Assembly (NCBI GenBank): GCA_026936105.1
Contig: JAIXKI010000005.1
Span: 1-64,000 of the forward strand
Direction: 5' to 3'
Source of the DNA: Chitinophagales bacterium
GTDB taxonomy: Bacteria; Bacteroidota; Bacteroidia; Chitinophagales; Chitinophagaceae
DNA length: 64,000 bases
Shown here: positions 9,462-18,389 of the stretch, piece after piece
Numbering within the stretch: position 1 is the stretch's first letter
Layout of the letters: each line of letters starts with the position of its first letter
Translations under genes and position numbers: made by a program
The notes under the pieces: generated by a model
The model's input: only the letters and a program-made list of their open reading frames with translations
The model's database searches: none
What the model was told of the DNA's origin: nothing

Positions 9462-10830
9462 TGACTCCTTCATTCAGATGGACCACTTTTGAGGGGAATT
9501 TCATTGCATAAGAATTCACCAGTTTGTGAATGAATCCGTTTTCTTTGTAAGGTGTGATGTATTCTTTGATTTGCTCCGGGTCAGTGATCTGTATTTCTGA
9601 AGAAAGATATCCCATTCCATAGAATTTCCCGTTATCAATAAGGATGCAGGAATATTCATCATCATTCAGTCCTTTGTCAATAATGGCATAAGAAGGGCGA
9701 ACGGATAAAGATGCTATGGCTTCAGCCACTCTTTTATTGTACTCTTCAGCTTTTTCTTTTACCTCAATTGAAGCAGATCCGTTGTCTTCATCAGCTTCCG
9801 CTCCAAAATCCTTTTGCAGGAAACAAAGTTTTGCACTCAGGTCAAATTCACGGATCAGTTTTCTCAGTATGGAATGTCCATCAACAAGGTATTGAAATGT
9901 ATGTACAGGATTCAGCAACTTTTTATTTTTTTCTATTGCCAGCCTTAAATATCCGTTTTGATCTTCGAATGAATAGATGCCGTAACTGTCTTCCCGCCTT
10001 TTTTGAGAATAATTAAACTCAGGCCAGAACTTTTTGATCTCCGCAGATTCCATGATGGAAGCCATCAGTTCGGTGGCACATGCATGAAAGCTGATGGAAT
10101 AAGTATGCCGGATGAAATTCTGCTTCTGCCTGCTTTCAAACCCGCTGCTGAAATGGCTGTTGACCCTGTTGCGGATATTCCTTGCCTTGCCCACATAAAT
10201 GACCTTGCCTTTTTGATCATGGAAATAATAAACTCCCGGCAGTGAAGGAAGTTTTTCAAACTGATCTTTGGGTACGTTCGGTGGCAGCATATTCTCTTTG
10301 GAATTTCGCATCAGGCTTTTCTGAATATGCTGTTCCTTGTCGTGAGCCAAAAGTTTTTCAAACACTTTTACAGTAGCCTCCGCATCGCCGCCGGCCCGGT
10401 GCCGGTTGCTGACAGGTATATTCAATGAATCGCAAAGCCGGTCCAGTTGATAGGAGGGGAGTCCCGGAAAAATCTTCCTGCTCAGCCGTACGGTGCAGAG
10501 TTTTTTTGACTGCAGCGAATAACCGGATGCCTGCAATCCTGTTTTGATAAAGGAATAATCGAAGTTGACATTATGCGCCACAAAGATCTTACCGTTCAGT
10601 ATCCCGAAAACCTGTTCCGCTATATCTTCAAACCTGGGTGCGCAGGACACCATCTCGTCATTGATGCCAGTAAAAGACTGGATGAAACGGGGGATGGGCC
10701 GGCAGGGATTCACCAGCGTTTCAAATTTTTCCACTATTTTGTTGCCGTCGAAAATGATTATGGAAATTTCAGTAATGCCATTTGCTGCAGCATAGCCTCC
10801 CGTGGTTTCAATATCAACAATGGCATACAT
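9433..10830 (-). CDS. DnaQ-like 3'-5' exonuclease fused to GIY-YIG endonuclease
   Basis: 465 residues from the ATG at 10830 (MYAIVDIETTGG); an upstream extension overlaps the divergent gene and is rejected. Residues ~1-170 form a DEDDh exonuclease: DIETTGG (ExoI), HNVNFDYSFI (ExoII) and HRAGGDAEATVKVF (ExoIII). Residues ~190-280 form a UvrC-type GIY-YIG domain: LPGVYYFHDQKGKVIYVGKARNIRNRVNSHF with MESAEIKKFWPEFNYSQKRR. The C-terminal third is unassigned. Such fusions are known in Bacteroidetes and resemble a Cho/UvrC-type repair nuclease; the exact role is unproven. Confidence 0.9.
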   Translation of the reverse strand: MYAIVDIETTGGYAAANGITEISIIIFDGNKIVEKFETLVNPCRPIPRFIQSFTGINDEMVSCAPRFEDIAEQVFGILNGKIFVAHNVNFDYSFIKTGLQASGYSLQSKKLCTVRLSRKIFPGLPSYQLDRLCDSLNIPVSNRHRAGGDAEATVKVFEKLLAHDKEQHIQKSLMRNSKENMLPPNVPKDQFEKLPSLPGVYYFHDQKGKVIYVGKARNIRNRVNSHFSSGFESRQKQNFIRHTYSISFHACATELMASIMESAEIKKFWPEFNYSQKRREDSYGIYSFEDQNGYLRLAIEKNKKLLNPVHTFQYLVDGHSILRKLIREFDLSAKLCFLQKDFGAEADEDNGSASIEVKEKAEEYNKRVAEAIASLSVRPSYAIIDKGLNDDEYSCILIDNGKFYGMGYLSSEIQITDPEQIKEYITPYKENGFIHKLVNSYAMKFPSKVVHLNEGVINPATESFR

Positions 10831-10897
10831 AAAAAAAGCGGATGACGAATTTCGTAAAACCTTCCAACAATTGAAAGTGCAGGAAGAAAAATATAAT

Positions 10898-11824
10898 ATG
10901 TTTCGCAACCGCCTGCAAAAAGTTTACAGGCATTTATCCAGGCAGGCAAAGAGATCGTCGGTAAGCTGCTACCGTGTTTATGATCATGACCTTCCCGAAT
11001 TTCCTTTTTGCATAGAGCTTTATGACACGCATTTGTATGTAGCGGAATATAAGCGGCGGCATGGAATGGCTGACGCAGAGCATGAATTGTGGCTGAAAAA
11101 GAGCATGGGAATTATTTCAGAAATTCTTTCCGTCCCGGAAAAAAATATTTTCCTGAAACTGCGGCAAAGAAAAGCCGGCAGAACAGGCCAATATCAAAAA
11201 GTGGGGGAGAAGAAAAGTGAATTTATTGTGGAAGAAAATGGGTTGAAATTTCTTGTCAATCTTAATGATTACCTCGACACCGGGTTGTTTCCCGATCACC
11301 GCATCACAAGGCAAATGGCCCATGATGAAAGTGAAGATAAATCCGTCCTGAATCTTTTTGCTTATACAGGTTCTTTTTCCGTGTATGCCGCCGCAGGGGG
11401 AGCAAAAGAAGTGGTGACCGTTGATCTCTCCAACACCTACCTGAAATGGGCTGAAAGAAATATGCAACTGAACGGATTCAGTGACCCGGAAAGATTTCAT
11501 TATGTAAGAGTGGATGTAAAAGAATATCTGAAAGAATTGCTTCCGGGACATTTTGACCTGGTGATCATGGACCCGCCCACTTTCAGCAACAGCAAAAAGA
11601 TGAATGAGTTCCTGGATATTCAGCGGGATCATGTTGCTTTGATCGGCTTTTGTTTGCGGGTCATGAAGAAAAGAGGTGTTCTTTTTTTCAGCACCAATTA
11701 CAGCAAGTTCATTTTAGAAAAAGAAAAGATCACTGCCTCATCCATAAAAGATATCACTTCTGCCACCACACCTTTTGACTTTACAGGAAGAATGCATCGT
11801 TATTGCTTCCGCATCACCAAATAA
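10898..11824 (+). CDS. Class I SAM-dependent RNA methyltransferase (RlmI/RlmK-like)
   Basis: 308 residues from ATG 10898 (MFRNRLQKVYRHLSRQAKR), preceded by AGGAAG; earlier ATGs would overlap the divergent nuclease gene. Visible motifs are SCYRVYDHDLPEFPFCIELY (an EEHEE-like substrate-binding region), SAM motif I LNLFAYTGSFSVYAAAGGA, VDLSN (motif II) and DPPTF (motif IV). This places it with 23S rRNA methyltransferases of the RlmI/RlmKL type, but the target base cannot be told. Divergent from the exonuclease gene across 67 bp. Confidence 0.88.
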   Translation: MFRNRLQKVYRHLSRQAKRSSVSCYRVYDHDLPEFPFCIELYDTHLYVAEYKRRHGMADAEHELWLKKSMGIISEILSVPEKNIFLKLRQRKAGRTGQYQKVGEKKSEFIVEENGLKFLVNLNDYLDTGLFPDHRITRQMAHDESEDKSVLNLFAYTGSFSVYAAAGGAKEVVTVDLSNTYLKWAERNMQLNGFSDPERFHYVRVDVKEYLKELLPGHFDLVIMDPPTFSNSKKMNEFLDIQRDHVALIGFCLRVMKKRGVLFFSTNYSKFILEKEKITASSIKDITSATTPFDFTGRMHRYCFRITK

Positions 11825-11849
11825 AAAAGGGGTAAATCGAGGCTAATTG

Positions 11850-12566
11850 ATTATTCCTCTTGAAAATTATTGACTGGTAATTCCAGTCTGAGGAAAAATC
11901 AAATGCACAGATCAAATGACACTTCATTGTCCCCCGCAGGCGGGGGCTGGCTACACGAAAAAAAACGAATTCACGATAGGGGGTGGATTGAAGCAGATCG
12001 TTTGCTTTATTTTTCTTTAAAATTATTGGCAGGTAAAGAGCAATCGTCTGGATTCAGGAAGCTCAACCTGTTCGTCCACCCCCACTTGAAAGATTTCTCT
12101 ATTCGAACTGCTTCCCCCGCCGACGGGGGATATAATGCAGCTTCAAATCCGGGCGGCGTATGATAAATAAATAAAAGTAATTCCGATATGATTGGAAGCT
12201 GAAATTTTCATATTAAATGACACCTCATTATCCCCCTCTGGCGGGGGCCGGATGCACGAAAAAAATGAAATCACGAATGGGGGTGGATCAAAGCTGATCG
12301 TTTACTTTATTTCACTTGAAAATTATTGACCGGTAAAGAGCAAGCCTCCGGATTCAGGAAGCTCAACCTGTTCGTCCACCCCCACTTGAAAGATTTCTCT
12401 ATTCGAACTGCTTCCCCCGCCGGCGGGGGATATGATGCAGTTCCTGATTCGTGTGGTGTATGATCTATTTACAAGAAGTAATTCCGGCCTGAAAAGAAAG
12501 CAAATGCTCAGATCAAATGACTCTTCATTGTCCCCCGCTTGAAAGGTTTCTCTATTCGAAAAACAT
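11850..12566 (+). repeat. Tandem ~300-bp repeat array with hairpins and truncated end copies
   Basis: The phase marker GTAATTCC recurs at 11877, 12177 and 12478, giving periods of 300 and 301 bp. Copies 1 (11877-12176) and 2 (12177-12477) are full. Each holds hairpin CCCCCGC/GCGGGGG (11931-11946 in copy 1), a long-range pair GGGGGTGGA (11979) with TCCACCCCC (12075), and hairpin CCCCCG/CGGGGG (12114-12129). A partial copy precedes (CTTGAAAATTATTGACTGGTAA, ending 11880). Copy 3 (from 12478) jumps from the first C-run to TTGAAAGGTTTCTCTATTCG, an internal deletion. I see no credible coding sequence. The rest of the gap to 12630 holds nothing I recognise. Confidence 0.88.
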
Positions 12567-12632
12567 GAGACTGCATCACAAGTAAAAAATTCACTTATAC
12601 GATCACATAAACGGTAACCTGGGGATATAAAT

Positions 12633-12667
12633 AAAAAGAGGCTATCTTAACTTTTGAGACAGCCTCT
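12633..12667 (-). terminator. Intrinsic terminator of mdh
   Basis: On the minus strand an 11-bp stem AGAGGCTGTCT / AGATAGCCTCT (one G-U or mismatch pair) with a nine-base loop is followed by TTTTTATTT, 25 bp beyond the mdh stop codon. Confidence 0.85.
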
Positions 12668-12691
12668 TCCTAAAAAGACCGGAATAATATT

Positions 12692-13621
12692 TTACAACGT
12701 CTTTAGCACATTGTTCATGTTTCTTACTGCATCAGCGCTCTTGTTGAATGCTGCCTGCTCTTCAGAATTTAGCCCGAAATCAACGATCTTCTCCCAGCCG
12801 TTTTTACCAATAACAACTGGAACGCCAAGGCAAATATCTTTTTGCCCGTATTCTCCATCGAGATATACACAGCAGGAGAAAAGCTTCTTTTCATCCCTCA
12901 CAATGGCTTCCACCAATGCGGCTCCGCATGCGCCGGGTGCATACCATGCAGAAGTGCCGATAAGTTTGGTGAGGGTGGCTCCGCCCACCATGGTATCGCT
13001 TACCACCTGGTGTTGCTGTTCAGCAGTCAGGAATTTCGTGACCGGTACGCTGTTCCAGGTTGCAAAACGTATCAGCGGGATCATGGTCGTGTCTCCGTGT
13101 CCGCCGATGACGATGGCATTCAGGTCGGAAGGATTGCAGTTCAGGCGCTGGCTCAGTTGATATTTGAATCTTGAACTGTCGAGTAGGCCGCCCATGCCGA
13201 TGATACGGTTCTTAGGCAGGCCGGTGGAGGTAAGTGCGAGATAAGTCATGGTGTCCATCGGGTTGCTGATCACGATGATGATGGCATCAGGAGAATGCTT
13301 CAGAATATTTTCGCAAACTCCTTTAACGATGCCGGCATTGGTGCCCACCAGTTCTTCACGGGTCATTCCCGGTTTACGGGGAATACCTGAAGTGATGACC
13401 ACGACGCTGCTGCCTGCGGTCTTAGAATAATCATTGGTGGATCCGGTGATCTTTGTGTCAAAGCCGAGGAGGGTGGCGGTCTGCATCATATCCTGGGCTT
13501 TCCCTTCGGTAAGCCCTTCTTTGATGTCGAGCAATACCAGTTCCGTGCATAATTCCTTGCGTGCAATATTTTCGGCAACGGTGGCACCCACTGCGCCTGC
13601 ACCTACAACAGTTATTTTCAT
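12692..13621 (-). CDS. mdh: Malate dehydrogenase (LDH-like type)
   Basis: Interconverts malate and oxaloacetate with NAD in the TCA cycle. It is 309 residues. NAD motif GAGAVG is at 7-12 and the substrate arginines are Arg82 and Arg88 in GIPRKPGMTREEL; arginine at the specificity position points to malate rather than lactate. SNPMD, Arg151 in DSSRFK and the catalytic His175 in GGHGDTTM are present. It has its own terminator and a TATCTTTG element 41 bases before the start, so it is likely monocistronic. Confidence 0.96.
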   Translation of the reverse strand: MKITVVGAGAVGATVAENIARKELCTELVLLDIKEGLTEGKAQDMMQTATLLGFDTKITGSTNDYSKTAGSSVVVITSGIPRKPGMTREELVGTNAGIVKGVCENILKHSPDAIIIVISNPMDTMTYLALTSTGLPKNRIIGMGGLLDSSRFKYQLSQRLNCNPSDLNAIVIGGHGDTTMIPLIRFATWNSVPVTKFLTAEQQHQVVSDTMVGGATLTKLIGTSAWYAPGACGAALVEAIVRDEKKLFSCCVYLDGEYGQKDICLGVPVVIGKNGWEKIVDFGLNSEEQAAFNKSADAVRNMNNVLKTL

Positions 13622-13662
13622 GTAACAAAAAATATTTTAGAAGTGAAAGAATGATTTTGCCA

Positions 13663-13670
13663 CAAAGATA
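13663..13670 (-). promoter_or_regulatory. Possible -7 element (TATCTTTG) of mdh
   Basis: A perfect TAnnTTTG match on the minus strand, 41 bases before the mdh start codon. No clear TTTG lies at the expected -33 distance. Confidence 0.4.
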
Positions 13671-13728
13671 AGGCAAGTAAGCGGTTAGGGGGTTTTAGCT
13701 GGGGATTGATGATGATCACTTACAGATA

Positions 13729-13812
13729 CGTGGGAATTCCTACCTGCAGCATTATTCTATCGCTTCAAGCGATGAAATAAATCTTCGAAACTGCGGGTTT
13801 CGAAGAGCAGGA
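13729..13812 (+). repeat. REP-like double-hairpin repeat, copy A
   Basis: Contains TGGGAATTCCTACCTGCA (degenerate 5' hairpin), then CATTATTCT, the palindrome ATCGCTTCAAGCGAT (13759-13773) and GAAATAA. A third inverted repeat CTTCGAAA / TTTCGAAG (13783-13805) follows. It shares the core with copies at 18270, 19080, 32941 and 33671, all in the same orientation. It fills most of the gap between mdh and the frameshifted gene. Confidence 0.85.
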
Positions 13813-13837
13813 GACTTCACTGCAGTTCTTATTGCCG

Positions 13838-14471
13838 TCACGGAAGAGGTGCAGAAGAAGGAATCTTTAGGTTTGAACGCCAACAACAGTGGAGAAAGAA
13901 AACGCATACCCGGATTTGAAGATCAGCGACAGCATAAAATCCATATTCTTTCACAGTCGTTTGGAGATTGTATCTCTGTTCGAAAATATTGAGAAAATTA
14001 TTCCGTGAAGCATGGTTTAAGGCGAGGGCGGCAGGAATGCTGAACAGCTTTTTCTTTTTTTGCCCTTGTCTTACTAAGTAAAACATCCAGTAAGCTCCTT
14101 TTCCTGCCCGCTCTCTTACGGCAAGGATTTCATCACCCGGGCCCAGCGTTTCGGTTTCGCTGTAATTGAAATAATTTCGGTTGAAACTCAGGGTCATTTG
14201 TCCTGGGCCAAAGGTCATTGCCGATGTATAACGGTGAAAAACCAGGCCGAAAATAACGGCATACAAACAGAGCAGAAACCCCCAATAAACAATGTTCCCT
14301 AATTCATGATGAAAGTTTTTCAGGAATGGTGACAGCAAAAGCCAACAGCACTATGGGCAGCACTCTGAATGTGCAAAAAACGCTGGCTTTGCGGCCTTTG
14401 GGAAGCTCAAGTTGTACCACTTCGGCAGTTTCTGATATTACCTTGTAAGGGTAAAAATCTTTTTGCTCCAT
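13838..14471 (-). pseudogene. Small two-TM membrane protein of unknown function, frameshifted
   Basis: Two overlapping frames on the minus strand read as one protein broken near 14335. The first (ATG 14471, MEQKDFYPYKVISETAEVVQ) ends after the hydrophobic stretch VLPIVLLAF. The second continues LLSPFLKNFHHELGNIVYWG and a second membrane segment (FLLCLYAVIFGLVF), followed by a soluble ~110-residue part. Removing one T from the TTTT run in GGCTTTTGC (AAAA at 14335-14338 on the plus strand) joins them into a 210-residue protein. It could be a real mutation, a base-calling error or frameshifting. I do not recognise the family. It lies directly downstream of the WG-repeat gene. Confidence 0.6.
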
Positions 14472-14501
14472 TTCATTTTTCCTTGATTTTTGAGTTATCA
14501 A

Positions 14502-17393
14502 TCATTTTACTTCTTTGCCGGTTTTATCGATATAACCATATTTCCCATTGAGTTTTACTAAAGCTTTTCCGTTCTTAAAACTATTGGCACCATCGTATTG
14601 TAGTTTGGTTATTTCTTTACCGGTTTTATCAATAAATCCCCATTTACCACCAGTAAGGTCATCAATTATATCAGGAGTCGCACCGATGTTTACCGCCGCC
14701 AATCCTTCGGAAAAATCTTTTACATTATCATATTTAAGTTCTACGACAACATTTCCTGTTTTGTCTATAAAACCCCATTTGCTATTTTGATTTACTTTAG
14801 CCAGACCTTCGTGAAATTCCCAGGTGTTATCAAATTGTGGCTTAATTATTTCTTTTCCGGTTTTATCAATAAAACCAAATTTATCATTTTGTCTTACCGC
14901 CGCCAATCCTTCGGAAAAAGAACCGGCATTGTAATATTTCAGTTCTATAACTACTTTTCCGGTTTTGTCTATAAAACCATATTTTTTATTGAGTGCTACC
15001 AGCGCCATCCCTTCTTGAAAATTTTTGGCCTCATCAAATTGTGGTTTTACTACTTCTTTCCCTGTTTTATCTATAAAACCGAATTTTTTATTGAGTGCTA
15101 CCAGCGCCATCCCTTCTTGAAAATTTTTGGCCTCATCAAATTGTGGTTTTACTACTTCTTTCCCTGTTTTATCTATAAAACCCCATTTGCCATTTTGTTT
15201 TACACCCGCCATCCCTTCAGAAAAATACCATGCTTCATCATATCTCGGTTTAATCAACTCTTTTCCCGCTTTATTTACAAAACCCCATTTCCCATTGATT
15301 GCTATCATTGCCAGCCCCTCGGAATAATCCCCTATACCGTCATAATTAATTGCTACTATAACTTTTCCGGTTTTATCTATAAAACCCCATTTACCGCCCT
15401 CAACACCGAAAATTGCATTAGGATGTCCGCCAATATTTACTGCTGCCAATCCTTCGGAAAAACTTCCGGCAAATTCATACTGTGGTGCTATGACTATGTT
15501 ACCGGATTCATCTTTGTAGCCATACTTTCCATTGACATTTTTAAAAGGTCTTAAATCCTGTGCATTGATAGTACTTGTTGATGCAGAATTATTGTTTGTG
15601 TTTGGGGGTACAGATTTCGGATTTTTATCAATTTCTTTTCCGGTTTTATCAATATAAAAAAATCTGCCGTTGAGGCTGACAATTGCAGTGTTATCAGAAG
15701 AAAAATGAAATTCATTATCATATTGTGGCATAATTGCTTCTCCTTTTATTTTATCTATAAGACCCCATTTGCCATTTTGTTTTACTAATGCTGTCCCATC
15801 ATTGAGAAAAGACTCTATAAAATCGTATTTCGGTGTTGCAATTTCTTTTCCTGTTAAATCTATAAGTCCCCATTTACCATTTAGTCGTACCTGAGCCAAA
15901 CCTTCGTGGAAAGAATTTATAAAATCATATTTCGGTGTTACAATTTCTTTCCCTGTTTTATCTACCAAACCCTTTTTTTTATTGAGTGAAACTTTCGCTA
16001 TTCCATCAGAAAATTTTTCTACATAATCGTATTTTGGTGTTACGATTGTTTTTCCCGTTTTATCAATAACCCCCCATTTGTTGTTTTGTTTTACTGCAGC
16101 CAACCCTTCATTAAAATTTTCAGCATCATCATATTGTGGTTTAATTATTTCTTTCCCTGTTTTATCTATATAGCCATATTTGCCCCGAATCCATTTACCA
16201 CCATCCATTTTCCCATTTTCTTGTACTGCCGCCAATCCTTCGTAAAAGCTTTTGCCATCATGATATTGTAGTGCTATGATTTCTTTCCCTTTTTTGTCTA
16301 TATATCCCCATTTACCCTCTACAATACCTCCTTTATTTACCGGTGTAAACCCTTCGTGAAAATTTCTTGCACCATCATATTGTAATTTTATGATTTCTTT
16401 CCCTGTTTTATCTATAAAGCCCCATTTATCATTTTGCTCTACCGCAGCCAATCCTTCAGAAAAGTTGAATGCATTACTATATTTTGCTACTACAACAACT
16501 TTCCCTGTTTCATCTATAAAGCCGTATTTATCGTTTTGTTTTACTTTTATAAAACCTTCAGAAGAAAATAATGCTACATCATCAAACTGCGATGATATGA
16601 CTGTTTTCCCGGATTTATCCTTGAAGCCGTACTTTCCATTGACATCTTTAAAAGATATTAATTCCTGTACATTGCTACTTGTTGAAGCGCTTTTATTATT
16701 TGTATCTGTCGCTACAGATGGAGGATTATTGTTAATTTCTTTTCCGGTTTTATCTATATGAAAGTTTCTGTCGTTGAGTATAACAAGAGCTTGGTTATTT
16801 TTAAACCCGTAGGCAGTTTCATATTGAATTTTGATTATTTCCTTACCGGTTTTATCTATATATCCCCATTTACCTTTCCAAATTCCGCCTTTATTTACCG
16901 GAGCAAGCCCTTCCTGAAAATCTCCGGCACCATCATATTGTGGCTTAATTACTTCTTTTCCTGTTTTGTCTATAAAGCCATATTTGCCATTAAACATACC
17001 TCCTGTATTTACCCTCGCCAGTCCTTCATGAAAGCCCCAGGCTCCATCGTATTGTGTTTTAATTACTACTTTCCCTGTTTTGTCTATAAAGGACCATTTA
17101 AAATTTTGGCCTACTGCCGCCAATCCTTCCCTGAAATCCGTGGCATCATCATATTGTAGTTTGATTATTTCTTTGCCCGCCTTGTCTATATAACCCCATT
17201 TATCGTTTTGCTTTACCCTGCACAATCCTTCTGAAAAATCCATAGCAACAAAATCATATTGCGGCGCTATGACTGTTTTCCCGGATGCATCTTTGAAACC
17301 ATACTTTCCACTGGTACCTTGAAAAGATGTTAATTTCTGCGCCTGGGCTGTAAATCCCGCTAACAACAGGAAGTATAAAATGAGTTGTTTCAT
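14502..17393 (-). CDS. Exported WG-repeat protein (963 residues)
   Basis: A signal peptide (MKQLILYFLLLAGFTAQA) is followed by more than twenty WG/KWG repeats of 32-36 residues (pattern KWGFIDKTGKEVIKPQYD...F.EGLA.V). They fall into three larger modules (~20-217, ~244-583, ~612-963). Each opens with F..(V/T)(N/S)GKYG(F/Y)KD and is separated by Asn/Ser/Thr-rich linkers (~218-243, ~584-611), suggesting duplication of whole modules. Two adjacent units (14981-15080 and 15083-15182) are essentially identical in DNA, a recent 102-bp duplication. WG proteins are beta-repeat surface or periplasmic proteins; the specific function is unknown. Confidence 0.9.
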   Translation of the reverse strand: MKQLILYFLLLAGFTAQAQKLTSFQGTSGKYGFKDASGKTVIAPQYDFVAMDFSEGLCRVKQNDKWGYIDKAGKEIIKLQYDDATDFREGLAAVGQNFKWSFIDKTGKVVIKTQYDGAWGFHEGLARVNTGGMFNGKYGFIDKTGKEVIKPQYDGAGDFQEGLAPVNKGGIWKGKWGYIDKTGKEIIKIQYETAYGFKNNQALVILNDRNFHIDKTGKEINNNPPSVATDTNNKSASTSSNVQELISFKDVNGKYGFKDKSGKTVISSQFDDVALFSSEGFIKVKQNDKYGFIDETGKVVVVAKYSNAFNFSEGLAAVEQNDKWGFIDKTGKEIIKLQYDGARNFHEGFTPVNKGGIVEGKWGYIDKKGKEIIALQYHDGKSFYEGLAAVQENGKMDGGKWIRGKYGYIDKTGKEIIKPQYDDAENFNEGLAAVKQNNKWGVIDKTGKTIVTPKYDYVEKFSDGIAKVSLNKKKGLVDKTGKEIVTPKYDFINSFHEGLAQVRLNGKWGLIDLTGKEIATPKYDFIESFLNDGTALVKQNGKWGLIDKIKGEAIMPQYDNEFHFSSDNTAIVSLNGRFFYIDKTGKEIDKNPKSVPPNTNNNSASTSTINAQDLRPFKNVNGKYGYKDESGNIVIAPQYEFAGSFSEGLAAVNIGGHPNAIFGVEGGKWGFIDKTGKVIVAINYDGIGDYSEGLAMIAINGKWGFVNKAGKELIKPRYDEAWYFSEGMAGVKQNGKWGFIDKTGKEVVKPQFDEAKNFQEGMALVALNKKFGFIDKTGKEVVKPQFDEAKNFQEGMALVALNKKYGFIDKTGKVVIELKYYNAGSFSEGLAAVRQNDKFGFIDKTGKEIIKPQFDNTWEFHEGLAKVNQNSKWGFIDKTGNVVVELKYDNVKDFSEGLAAVNIGATPDIIDDLTGGKWGFIDKTGKEITKLQYDGANSFKNGKALVKLNGKYGYIDKTGKEVK

Positions 17394-17431
17394 ACTGATA
17401 TTAGTGTTTTGTTAAGTGTTATTCATGCTCA

Positions 17432-18052
17432 TCATCCCTGCACACCCATACTTGTGTTATCTGTTTCCCGTTTTGCCAGCTTCGGTAAAACATTGCCGGG
17501 TATTTCAGTTCCGTCAAGCTGCTTTGGTTTATTCACCTTAATGGATTTCGCCAGATAAATTCCAAAATAACCGATGACGATAAGCTTTATAATGATGAAA
17601 CCGTTTTTGTATTCAGCCGGCACCCATGAAAAAAGCAAAAACAGAAAGGCAACTGCAACGATCACAAAAAAGATATTTCCATAATAAGTAAAAGGTGTGT
17701 GCCCTGTCAGTAGTTGACAATCCGGATTAGCTGCTTTTGCTTTTTGTACCAGTTCTTTTACAAAAGGAGTGTAGGTTTCTGCCTGATCTATGAAATCGGC
17801 GAACCCATTGTAAGTGCAGGAATTAATTTCAAAATTCTCCCGGCTTTTCGTAGTTATTTTACAGCAATAATTATTGAGACGGTAGCGATTGTTGGGGTGG
17901 TAAAACAGCCGTATTTTCTGAATATCTGAAAAAAGGATTTGTTTATTGATCCCGGCTTCCTGTGTGCAGGAAATAGCCTGCTCAGAAAGTTCCCAGTTGC
18001 GTGGTTTTTCAAGAGCTGAATTTCTTACAGAGTAATGGCTTTTCGTACCCAT
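17432..18052 (-). CDS. Uncharacterised membrane protein
   Basis: 206 residues from ATG 18052 (MGTKSHYSVRNSALEKPRNWEL). Residues ~20-120 look like a soluble PH-like beta domain (LSEQAISCTQEAGINKQILF, DIQKIRLFYHPNNRYRLNNYCCKI). Two membrane segments follow (NIFFVIVAVAFLFLLFSW; FIIIKLIVIGYFGIYLA) and then a polar tail. It lies 38 bp upstream of the WG-repeat gene on the same strand, and the frameshifted gene on the far side has a similar size and two-TM plan, so the three may be co-expressed. I do not recognise a named family. Confidence 0.7.
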   Translation of the reverse strand: MGTKSHYSVRNSALEKPRNWELSEQAISCTQEAGINKQILFSDIQKIRLFYHPNNRYRLNNYCCKITTKSRENFEINSCTYNGFADFIDQAETYTPFVKELVQKAKAANPDCQLLTGHTPFTYYGNIFFVIVAVAFLFLLFSWVPAEYKNGFIIIKLIVIGYFGIYLAKSIKVNKPKQLDGTEIPGNVLPKLAKRETDNTSMGVQG

Positions 18053-18389
18053 TGGCAAAGTGCGGATTGGTTTCTGGGTTTGTCAATTGGCCGATCGTCA
18101 ATTTTTTTGCAACGTTCTGATATTCGAAATTTGCTTATATCGGTTAAGGCCTGTCGTTCGTGCCGGACATTAATTATTAACGCATAAGAGGAGGCATTAT
18201 TTTATATCATAATGGGAATCTTTCGCCTGAAATCGCCCTGCCCGTACAGGCATGGGCGGACACCGGATCTGCGGGACTTCCTGCCCTGCATCATTATTCT
18301 ATCGCTTCAAGCGATGAAAAAAAAATCCGAAGACCCTGGTATTAAAGTGTAGTAGTAGAGCATCTGAAAAAAATTGTTTTGAAAATGTT
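18053..18389 (+). repeat. Intergenic gap with REP-like repeat copy B
   Basis: No gene seen. The best-preserved part is 18270-18320: TGCGGGACTTCCTGCCCTGCA (5' hairpin, 18270-18290), spacer TCATTATTCT, then ATCGCTTCAAGCGAT (18301-18315) and GAAAAAA. A further inverted repeat (CGCCC...GGGCG around 18230-18258) precedes it. Confidence 0.8.

Noticed and set aside
11870-12163. A 97-codon frame inside the tandem repeat array
   Set aside because: It lies in hairpin-rich repeat DNA, is not maintained in the second copy and encodes no recognisable protein.
14787-15554. A 255-codon plus-strand frame over the WG-repeat gene
   Set aside because: Its repetitive sequence is the antisense of the WG repeats.
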